Below are positions 51,500 through 58,823 of a DNA stretch of 64,000 bases, in pieces; the first letter of the stretch is position 1, and every line of letters begins with the position of its first letter. The position numbers were made by a program, and so were the translations under genes. Below the pieces are notes generated by a model that was not told the origin of the DNA, ran no database searches, and saw only the letters and a program-made list of their open reading frames with translations. The DNA is from Methanocalculus natronophilus (lineage in GTDB: Archaea; Halobacteriota; Methanomicrobia; Methanomicrobiales; Methanocorpusculaceae), in assembly GCF_038751955.1 (NCBI RefSeq), contig NZ_JBCEXH010000001.1, positions 204,300-268,299 on the forward strand. Reading direction: 5' to 3'.

Positions 51500-51703
51500 T
51501 AGCCGAACGACAACAACAACATCCTCTGGTTCAAAGAGCTCCAGAAACAACGCCGATTGTGTCGCTGCGATCACCTGCTTCCGGTGTGATACACTCCCGA
51601 TCAGTGCTGCCAGCACCTTGAGGCCAGAGGGGTGGAGACCCGGTTCCAGTCCCTCTGCATAGGTGAGGAGTTTCGTCTCGGAGTGTCCGGATTCGAGAAA
51701 GTC
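51500..51703 (-). pseudogene. C-terminal remnant of a RecF-like AAA ATPase
   Basis: The minus strand reads DFLESGHSETKLLTYAEGLEPGLHP, then LAALIGSVSHRKQVIAATQSALFLELFEPED. These correspond to the Walker B/D-loop (EEPEx-LHP) and H-loop (THS) region of OLD/COG4637-type ATPases. The N-terminal half with Walker A is absent, the Walker B acids are degraded, and the frame runs into the antisense of the nuclease gene. It is therefore a decayed fragment. Confidence 0.6.
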
Positions 51704-51856
51704 AGGAAGTGATCACCTATTATAAGTAATTGAAGACACTCGCCAGCTAGGCATTAATCAGGGTGTGGGAGGCGAAGGGACGGAGGAATGATACTAATAA
51801 GATGTGTGAGTGAAAATGAGGATCATGATGAGGAGCCATGAACCACCCTCAACTAC
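51704..51856. other. Non-coding spacer
   Basis: No gene, RNA or repeat was recognised between the ATPase remnant and the convergent PD-(D/E)XK gene. Confidence 0.5.
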
Positions 51857-52927
51857 TCACTTCCTCTCAAGCTTTTCCAGGACTTCTTTGACGGAATCCA
51901 CAAGATACCGAACCACCTCATCTTCATGAGCATAAAGTGGTGCAAACAATGGAATGGCAAGAATCCCACCTGCAGTTTTATCCAGAAACAACTTCTTGGG
52001 GGTGCTATATTCCCACTCCCGTAAAGCCTCATGAATTTCTCGGGCGTATTCCCAAGAGCCGTTTCCTTGTTTTCGTATTGTGAACCAGAATGGAGTCTCT
52101 GCATATTTCAACCAATAATCAATATTGAACTGAATGCTTACCCCCAGGCTATAGTGATCCAGATTTAGATACCTTATATATTTATTGAGAGTTGGTGTAG
52201 CTTTGAGTCCGTTGGTATTGGCCCCCATTGTGTTAATCAATTCACTCGCCACCCGGCTAACAATGTCATGATAACTCATAATCCTCTGTGCACGATCAAC
52301 CCCGAAATCCTCAGGCGTAAAAGGTTTGAAAGCTGCCAGATCCATCTGCTCGCACAACCCCTCCAACTGGTATAAATCCTTTACAAGCGGCGAATGTTCA
52401 GCTGAGAGTGCCTGCATCAGCATCTCAATAATCGCTCTCCAGGAGACAATTCCCAGAGGGATGCCATCAACAACTATCCTTCGATCTCCATCCCCGTCCT
52501 CAATGGAACACTCATCAGAATTCTTGCAGAGCCGAATCAACTCTCCCCAAAGGTTTGGAATCCTCTCATGTGGACAGATGAAAACAAGGGCTTTTTCACC
52601 ATCATTGCCATTCTCCCTGAGCCTTTTCAGGTACGCAAGGGGCTGATTGAAGGTCAGGCCTGCCCAGAACTTCGCTTCACAGACCAATAGCTCATTATTA
52701 TTCTGATCTACCCCGACAAGATCCGGGCGCTCCTTACCCTCTCCAACCACCTGAGTACTGAAGAAGAGATCCGGGAATGGTTCAACGCCAACTACTGTCG
52801 AGAGATAATTTGAGAATACCTTTCGTGCTGACAAGGAATTTTCCAGGATATAACAGAGGCTCATCGTCGCTACATCTTCAGGCGATCCCCGAATCCTCGA
52901 ATAGAGATGGGCTAATAGTGAACTCAT
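51857..52927 (-). CDS. PD-(D/E)XK nuclease-like defence-associated protein
   Basis: 356 residues. The N-terminal half looks like a restriction-endonuclease-type fold: ERPDLVGVDQNNNELLVCEAKFWAGLT gives D...ExK (E103-A-K105 approximately), preceded by helices and followed by NQPLAYLKRL, reminiscent of QxxxY. The C-terminal half (about 180-356) has no recognised domain. It lacks a methyltransferase partner next door. Its role could be a stand-alone nuclease effector. Codon use is more AT-rich than in the core genes. Confidence 0.6.
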   Translation of the reverse strand: MSSLLAHLYSRIRGSPEDVATMSLCYILENSLSARKVFSNYLSTVVGVEPFPDLFFSTQVVGEGKERPDLVGVDQNNNELLVCEAKFWAGLTFNQPLAYLKRLRENGNDGEKALVFICPHERIPNLWGELIRLCKNSDECSIEDGDGDRRIVVDGIPLGIVSWRAIIEMLMQALSAEHSPLVKDLYQLEGLCEQMDLAAFKPFTPEDFGVDRAQRIMSYHDIVSRVASELINTMGANTNGLKATPTLNKYIRYLNLDHYSLGVSIQFNIDYWLKYAETPFWFTIRKQGNGSWEYAREIHEALREWEYSTPKKLFLDKTAGGILAIPLFAPLYAHEDEVVRYLVDSVKEVLEKLERK

Positions 52928-53079
52928 TCTTTTACCTCAATGAATAATTGTCAATGGCATGCCAATAACGGGCCTTCACTCTCTTTTGCGATCGTACGAT
53001 GTATTAAGAGAAGAACAAATACTGGCAAATCGATTATTCAATGAGAGGAGATATGTAGCTACCGATTCAAACATGAAGT

Positions 53080-53316
53080 ATGGAACTAGATCAAACAGGG
53101 TTACATTATAAGATCATGAAAGAGATACCCCCTAACTACCCTCCGTATTTGGCTGGAACAAGTAACAATAGCGATTTGGCACAAGCGATGTGCATTTACT
53201 TGTGTAAACAGAATCCTAAGTGTTTGGCATGGATCGAGAATGTTAGTAATCCATGCAAGATTACAGAAAGTTCTAAACGATATTGGGCCAATAAGGTAAA
53301 GCAAGGTCAGGTTTAA
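53080..53316 (+). CDS. Possible small protein, unknown
   Basis: 78 codons (MELDQTGLHYKIMKEIPP onward) with a plausible amino-acid mix, three cysteines and a basic C-terminus. No strong Shine-Dalgarno and no recognised homologue, so it is a tentative call. It is AT-rich like the neighbouring island. Confidence 0.3.
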   Translation: MELDQTGLHYKIMKEIPPNYPPYLAGTSNNSDLAQAMCIYLCKQNPKCLAWIENVSNPCKITESSKRYWANKVKQGQV

Positions 53317-53479
53317 GGGAGAAGATGACAAGTAACAATTTTCAGTCCTCAAGTGCCGGGATAATATAATACCTCAGATGAAGGATTATCTTTCTTACAT
53401 TTCACCAAGACCTCACTATCCAATTACTCTTTCTTTTTTATATAATACTTCTATTACAGAAGATTAGTTACGTTACCCC

Positions 53480-53493
53480 GGGGATCGATCCCC
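53480..53493. repeat. Perfect 14-bp palindrome
   Basis: GGGGATCGATCCCC is a perfect self-complementary sequence at the left of a cluster of small repeats and hairpins. Role unknown. Confidence 0.7.
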
Positions 53494-53511
53494 ACCCTCT
53501 GGATGAAACAA

Positions 53512-53556
53512 ATGGATCTCTCTTAGATGGATCTTACTTAGATGGATATCTCTTCG
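53512..53556 (+). repeat. Three 15-bp tandem repeats
   Basis: ATGGATCTCTCTTAG, ATGGATCTTACTTAG and ATGGATATCTCTTCG in tandem. This is the third short array in the window with a 15-bp unit, though its sequence differs from the others. Confidence 0.8.
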
Positions 53557-53558
53557 TC

Positions 53559-53583
53559 GCAGGAGTATATACCCCTCTCCTGC
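53559..53583. other. Stem-loop next to the 15-bp repeats
   Basis: GCAGGAG and CTCCTGC pair perfectly over 7 bp around an 11-nt loop. It could be a terminator-like or processing structure for transcripts of this region. No U-run follows. Confidence 0.4.
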
Positions 53584-53941
53584 AGTCCGAATGTGTTTTC
53601 GTTCTTCGGCATCTCTCCTCTCCTGATGATTGATCATACCATGATGAATGATCATACTTTGCAATAGTACACTCTTCTTTTTCCTGACGGAATCGAAATC
53701 AAAAGAGAAGAGTCGAGAAGAGAACCTGCTCTGCCAAGAGAACGATAGGGTGGGAGAAAGGATGTTGTTTATTGTCAACTTTCAATCTCGGTCAGGTATG
53801 AGGCATAGCATCAGGGGTGCTTTCTTATCTTTCCCATAGTTGTTTAGGACTTTTAGACATTCGTACACATCCCCCTGTAATGGTCTTATGATGGTTATAA
53901 AATCCTTGATCAAATGGTAGATATCGCATATCGAGACATTC

Positions 53942-54112
53942 CTATTTGATCCAGAGGAAGCTCCTCCAGCCGCTGAAAGGAGAGAGCCTGATGGAGGTCG
54001 CCATTTTGACGAATACGATCTTCCCCCCGGAAAAGAACCGGTGCATGAACTGTTTCGGGACGGGGAAGGTGACGCCGGTGATGCCGGTGATGGTCGTTTC
54101 TTCGGCCTTCAT
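53942..54112 (-). pseudogene. Chimeric relic: start of a DUF365 gene joined to the start of a TBP-like gene
   Basis: From ATG 54112 the minus strand reads MKAEETTITGITGVTFPV then PKQFMHRFFSGGKIVFVK, nearly the first 40 residues of the intact DUF365 protein. At about 54003 the DNA switches to a copy of the TBP-like gene's early part; in the -1 frame it reads GDLHQALSFQRLEELP. The order and strand match the intact pair at 47371-48441, so a deletion fused two gene starts of a second copy of that pair. A 56-codon hybrid frame remains open. Confidence 0.8.
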
Positions 54113-54181
54113 GATTTTCCCTCATACACCTTTACACAGACCCGGTCACGGACCCAGTCACATACCCATTTACTCAGTCAT

Positions 54182-54224
54182 TTACTCACTCACCTACTCA
54201 CTCACCTACTCACTCACCTACTCA
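54182..54224 (+). repeat. 12-bp tandem repeats
   Basis: About three and a half copies of CTACTCACTCAC, directly after the stop of the EVE gene and overlapping its last codons. Simple slippage repeat. Confidence 0.8.
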
Positions 54225-54676
54225 CCCCGACCGAGGATCAACTGATAATCCTCTTCCGGGATCTCCCGCATCGCCACCCGGATATGGCCCGTCCACATCG
54301 TCTTGTTCTTGATAAACGAGAGCTCCGGGATGAGCGGCTTGAACTCAACTGGCTCCCTGAAGATCTTAATCGGCTTCAGTTTCACCCTATAGGGGAAGAC
54401 CTCATCCCCCATCCGCTCCGGCGTCACAAAGAGCGGCGCTGAATCTTCATATCCCTCAGATACGATCTCAAATGCACCGGCGACTGCTGAGGGGAGGATC
54501 TCATCGCCTTTACCTTCTGTCACCTCTTTCTTCTGCTGGGCGACATAGACCACGATTTTATCGCCCGGCTTCACCCGTTCAATAATCGATTTGTTCCGCT
54601 TCGGAACCCCCCAGATGTTCTTCTGCCGGATGATCTCCCAGTTGTCGCGATTGGAGGAGGCAAACCAGTATGTCAT
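54218..54676 (-). CDS. EVE-domain protein
   Basis: 152 residues, EVE/PUA-like: MTYWFASSNRDNWEIIRQKNIWG, VKPGDKIVVYVAQQK, AGAFEIVSEGYED and TMWTGHIRVAMREIPEEDYQLI. EVE domains bind modified bases (such as methylcytosine-type marks) in DNA or RNA and often sit next to restriction systems. Here it diverges from the helicase-Mod-Res operon, 108 nt away, consistent with a base-modification-reading role. Function in this organism is inferred. Confidence 0.85.
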   Translation of the reverse strand: MTYWFASSNRDNWEIIRQKNIWGVPKRNKSIIERVKPGDKIVVYVAQQKKEVTEGKGDEILPSAVAGAFEIVSEGYEDSAPLFVTPERMGDEVFPYRVKLKPIKIFREPVEFKPLIPELSFIKNKTMWTGHIRVAMREIPEEDYQLILGRGE

Positions 54677-54784
54677 GATTGGGAGTTGGTGGGGGGAGAG
54701 GATAAAGGTTGTAGCAAGTCAATACCCAGAATGAACCAATCTGCCATCAAAACTTATTACATACCTAAAGGATGATACTGTATC

Positions 54785-57700
54785 ATGACTGATGCTATCT
54801 CCTCTCCGGAGCAGATAATTCAAATTGTTAACACCGCTTTGCAAAATCGAAAAAGTAGTGTTGTAAATATTCTTAATGATAAATTGACCTTATCTGTTTT
54901 TTCTGAACTTGAGAGAAATTTACATAGCGTTCAGGAAATCAACCTCATCATCCGGGAAGGAAGCACAAATACCAATAGAAAAGAATTGGTACAGGAGTTT
55001 GAAATCACAACCTCGCCATCCGATGTGTTTTTGAATAATTATGAAATAACGCAGAAGAATAAACTGAGATACTTTCACAAAGCCAGATTGATGCACGATT
55101 TCATTGATTCTCATGTCAATGTGAAGAAAATTATTTCTCCGGAGATGGTAAAAGGCAATATTCTCATTATTGATGATGATATTCAGATTCAGGGGACTTC
55201 TTCACTTGAGATCACCCGGCCAAGAACCGTACATGGTCTCCCCCAAATACATTTTGATACATTTATAAATAGTTCAATGGATAAAGATCAAATAAGGAGA
55301 TCTCTTAAATTATTCAATGAGTTGTGGAATAACAGGGGTTATTCGATCGACTATAAAGAAGAGCTTTTAGAAGGGCTTCGTTATATTTACAAGGACTATT
55401 CTCCAGAATTTTTATATTATTTTACCATAAACACCCTCTTCGGCCATCAGCTGGATTCGAGTTTTGAACATCTGGAAAGTGATAGTAGCCGGTTTAAGAA
55501 GACCAGAATATGGACTGCCCTCTATAATTTTCAGAAAGATGCGGTTGCCTCTGGTATCCAAAAGATAAACAGGTATAATGGATGTATTCTTGCTGATAGT
55601 GTTGGTCTTGGAAAAACATATGAGGCACTTGCCATAATCAAATTTTTTGAGATGCGCAATGACAATGTTCTCGTTCTCGCTCCAGCAAAACTCTATGATA
55701 ACTGGGATTCATTTAGAAGCCCGTATGTTGATAATCCACTTGCGGAAGACAGGTTAAATTATAAGATTCTTTCTCATACGGATCTCTCTCGTAAGAAGGG
55801 AATGTCGCGTTCCGGTCTCGATCTATCGCGTGTGGATTGGGGGAGTTTTGACCTTCTGGTCATAGACGAATCGCACAACTTCCGGAACCGAATTGAAAGT
55901 AAGGATCACATCACCCGCTATCACAAGCTCATCTCAGATATCATTCAGAAAGGGACCAATACCAAAGTATTGTTACTATCTGCAACACCTGTGAACAATT
56001 CGTTGCGGGATTTGCGTAATCAAATAAGTATCATTACTTCCGATAGGGATTCTGCATTTGAAGAGGAGGGCATCCCCAGTATTCAACAATTACTGATCAA
56101 TGCTCAGAAGGAGATAAATGAATGGTCCGATTCTTCAAGAAATAATAAACTTGCACTCCTGGACAAACTACCCTCAGAGTTTTATAAACTTCTTGAAATG
56201 ATAACAATCTCCAGAAGCAGAAAACATATTACAAGGTATTATGGTTCAGGAGACTTTGGGGTTTTTCCAAAGAAACTTAAACCAATAGTATTTCGTCCTG
56301 AGATTGATTCAAATGGCATTCTATTAAAATTCTCCGATGTCAATGATGAATTGGAGACATTGATCTTATCTGTCTACTCCCCGATGGCATACATTCTCCC
56401 TCAATATAAAGAAATGTACCGGGAGAAATATGCAACAAAGGTTGATGGGCGAAGATTATTTGATCATGAGCAGAGAGAAGCTATTAATGTCAAACTCCAT
56501 CGATTCAATCTTTGTAAGAGGCTTGAAAGCTCAGTATATTCCTTCGGAACGACAGTTGAAAGACTCCTTGGGAGGATAGATTCCTACATATCTGCCTTAT
56601 CTTCAGATAGGATGAATGTCTCTACCGATGAAGATATCGATGATGAGGATGATTTTTTCCTTGATTACAAATATGATATTGATGTACGTCATCTGGATGT
56701 GAGGAATTATCTTGAAGACCTGGAATATGATAAAAACAAACTGGTAAATATTCAAACTCAGATCAAGTTGATCCTCGATAAGCAACGAGATTTGAAACTT
56801 CATGAATTATCAACGTTTACAAAAGAAAAAATTCAAGGCACTCCGTATAATTCTGGGAACAAAAAAGTCCTTATATTCTCTGCTTTTGCAGATACAGCAA
56901 ATTATCTGTATGATTCTCTCTCTCCGATGCTGAAGGAGAACGGTATTCATGCAGCGGTTGTCACAGGGAGTGACAAGCCACGCACGACAATAAAAGGAGT
57001 TAGTCTTCAATTCAACGAAGTATTATCACTTTTCTCACCTCGATCCAAAGGGCAGACCGATGTATCAGAGAGAACAATTGATGTGTTGATTGCAACGGAT
57101 TGTATATCCGAGGGTCAAAATTTACAGGATTGCGACTGCGTTGTCAATTATGATATTCAGTGGAATCCTGTCGTTCTCATTCAGCGTTTCGGAAGAATTG
57201 ACCGGCTTGGCAGTCAAAACCCTCACATTCAGATGGTAAATTTCTTCCCGAATATGGAATTGAATGAGTATCTCCAGCTTGAAGAGCGGGTAAAGCGGAA
57301 GATGGTTGCAGCCAATATCGGATCAACCGGGGATGAGGATCTCCTTAGTCCTGACATGAATGATCTTGAGTTCCGTCGTACTCAGCTTGAACGAATCCAG
57401 AAAGATGTTGTTGAACTGGAGGAGATGGGAGATACACTCTCTTTGACCGACCTGAACATGAATGACTATCTTAATGAATTATACGACTATATAAAGGCTC
57501 ATCCTGAGATTAAACAGGTACCTGCAGGTGTTTTCTCGATAACAAAGGGTACTGAAAAAGGATGCCTCTTCTGTTTCCGTCACAGTGAAGAACAGATCAA
57601 ACCAAAGAGTGACAGTTCTCTCTATCCATATTATCTGATGTATATAAAACATTCAGGTGAAGTGTATATTGGTATGCATAACGCCCGTGAGGCCCTGGCG

Positions 57701-57952
57701 GAGTTCCGGAGATTATCATATGGTAATTCTGAGCCCGATCATGCTCTTGTCCGTCAGTTTAAGGCAAAAACTCGTGATGCCGAGGATATGGCAAAATACT
57801 CGAAGATGATTACAAAAGCCATAACCGCGATTACAGGAGCCGAAAGGAGAAGGGCTGAGGAGAGTATATTTGATTTCACCGGATATAATGATGATTTCTC
57901 CCAAACCGTCGAGGATGACTTTGAACTGATATCATTCTTAATTGTTGAGTGA
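54785..57952 (+). CDS. SNF2-type helicase of the type III-like restriction island
   Basis: 1055 residues. The N-terminal ~250 residues have no recognised domain. The SF2 core follows: Walker A SVGLGKTYEAL (about 277-286), DLLVIDESHNFRNR (motif II), LLLSATPVNN (motif III), and a C-terminal RecA fold with VLIFSAFADTANYL and ATDCISEGQNLQDC...QRFGRIDRLGS (motifs V-VI). Such helicases accompany DUF4391 proteins and Mod/Res genes. It is likely a DNA translocase. GGATGAT lies 8 nt upstream. AT-rich relative to the core, so probably acquired. Confidence 0.9.
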   Translation: MTDAISSPEQIIQIVNTALQNRKSSVVNILNDKLTLSVFSELERNLHSVQEINLIIREGSTNTNRKELVQEFEITTSPSDVFLNNYEITQKNKLRYFHKARLMHDFIDSHVNVKKIISPEMVKGNILIIDDDIQIQGTSSLEITRPRTVHGLPQIHFDTFINSSMDKDQIRRSLKLFNELWNNRGYSIDYKEELLEGLRYIYKDYSPEFLYYFTINTLFGHQLDSSFEHLESDSSRFKKTRIWTALYNFQKDAVASGIQKINRYNGCILADSVGLGKTYEALAIIKFFEMRNDNVLVLAPAKLYDNWDSFRSPYVDNPLAEDRLNYKILSHTDLSRKKGMSRSGLDLSRVDWGSFDLLVIDESHNFRNRIESKDHITRYHKLISDIIQKGTNTKVLLLSATPVNNSLRDLRNQISIITSDRDSAFEEEGIPSIQQLLINAQKEINEWSDSSRNNKLALLDKLPSEFYKLLEMITISRSRKHITRYYGSGDFGVFPKKLKPIVFRPEIDSNGILLKFSDVNDELETLILSVYSPMAYILPQYKEMYREKYATKVDGRRLFDHEQREAINVKLHRFNLCKRLESSVYSFGTTVERLLGRIDSYISALSSDRMNVSTDEDIDDEDDFFLDYKYDIDVRHLDVRNYLEDLEYDKNKLVNIQTQIKLILDKQRDLKLHELSTFTKEKIQGTPYNSGNKKVLIFSAFADTANYLYDSLSPMLKENGIHAAVVTGSDKPRTTIKGVSLQFNEVLSLFSPRSKGQTDVSERTIDVLIATDCISEGQNLQDCDCVVNYDIQWNPVVLIQRFGRIDRLGSQNPHIQMVNFFPNMELNEYLQLEERVKRKMVAANIGSTGDEDLLSPDMNDLEFRRTQLERIQKDVVELEEMGDTLSLTDLNMNDYLNELYDYIKAHPEIKQVPAGVFSITKGTEKGCLFCFRHSEEQIKPKSDSSLYPYYLMYIKHSGEVYIGMHNAREALAEFRRLSYGNSEPDHALVRQFKAKTRDAEDMAKYSKMITKAITAITGAERRRAEESIFDFTGYNDDFSQTVEDDFELISFLIVE

Positions 57953-57957
57953 AAACC

Positions 57958-58686
57958 ATGTTTGGGATCCCATCAGAATACCACGCCGGAATTGTTACTG
58001 ATGTTCGTAAGATCTCTCTTACACATCTTAAACCAGCTGAGCGACGCCGGTTCCGCGAGGCTCTGAAGGAATTAATTCTGGAGTATGTCGTGAAGAGTGA
58101 TCACATCCCATCCTATGTGACTGAGACCGATTCGGTTATGGCAGTGCAGTTCATCACTGTAAACGTAGATGCCATTCGGTCTGCACCTTTTGTCTGCGGA
58201 ATTTTGCAGAGAATGATCAAAACACCCTGTGTTCTGAAGGTCAGAGGTAGAAGAGAGGAGATGTATTCCTTTGCCCTGAAACGACTGAATCTGATGGATA
58301 AGGGATCTGTTGTGGTTGATGATGAGTTCCTGACCTGGGCTCTCCCCTATGGTGTTCCGAGTGCTGATGATGGGTTAATCCATACATATGCAAGCTGGGA
58401 TACCGTCGTCAATAAGACAAATCTGTATTCATGGTATACTGAGATGATGGTTAAATGCTATATTATCACACACCGGACTATTTGGTCCGGTATGGACGGT
58501 CTGCTCTCATCCAAGGTCTGGTATAATACTGAAGATGTCATGGCGATGTATACTGAACTCAAAGATCTGGTGAAACTTACCGAGCAGAGAGGCAGGTCAG
58601 TAACTATTAGTCAATCTGCCAAATTGAACCGGGAGTTGAGGGGTATATATGAGAGGCTGAGATCTTTCATAGAAATATCCAATTGA
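57958..58686 (+). CDS. DUF4391-family protein
   Basis: 242 residues from ATG 57958, with GAGTGA about 5 nt upstream; a GTG at 57949 overlapping the helicase stop is possible. It has the DUF4391 pattern: LTHLKPAERRRFREALKELIL, SYVTETDSVMAVQFITVNV and MYSFALKRLNL. A helical C-terminus contains KLNRELRGIYERL. It recurs between such helicases and type III-like Mod genes. The biochemical role is unknown; a connector or specificity factor is a guess. Confidence 0.8.
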   Translation: MFGIPSEYHAGIVTDVRKISLTHLKPAERRRFREALKELILEYVVKSDHIPSYVTETDSVMAVQFITVNVDAIRSAPFVCGILQRMIKTPCVLKVRGRREEMYSFALKRLNLMDKGSVVVDDEFLTWALPYGVPSADDGLIHTYASWDTVVNKTNLYSWYTEMMVKCYIITHRTIWSGMDGLLSSKVWYNTEDVMAMYTELKDLVKLTEQRGRSVTISQSAKLNRELRGIYERLRSFIEISN

Positions 58687-58769
58687 CTATTGGTTTAAAA
58701 CGCTATCGGGCTCATTTTCAAAATTTGAGAATTTATTATGACTCTTTGATATATTAATCAGATTCGGAA

Positions 58770-58778
58770 CATATAAAA
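58770..58778 (+). promoter_or_regulatory. TATA box before the Mod gene
   Basis: CATATAAAA, about 50 nt upstream of the Mod ATG in a 137-nt AT-rich gap. This suggests that Mod and Res have their own promoter separate from the helicase-DUF4391 pair. Confidence 0.5.
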
Positions 58779-58823
58779 GATACACTCTCCTATTGTCACT
58801 TTACAACAGTACATGTGATGATC

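Larger units (their letters stand above)
52928..54217. other. Long region with repeats, hairpins and one relic, few genes
   Basis: About 1.3 kb. It holds a possible 78-codon ORF (53080-53316), a 14-bp perfect palindrome GGGGATCGATCCCC (53480-53493), three 15-bp repeats (53512-53556), and a 7-bp-stem hairpin (53559-53583, GCAGGAG/CTCCTGC). It also holds a TGATCAT/ATGATCA inverted repeat (53632-53655), the DUF365-TBP relic and the 12-bp repeats. No complete known gene was found. Confidence 0.6.

Noticed and set aside
53473-53778. Minus-strand frame of 101 codons
   Set aside because: Composition follows the 15-bp repeats and hairpins; no homology or start signal.
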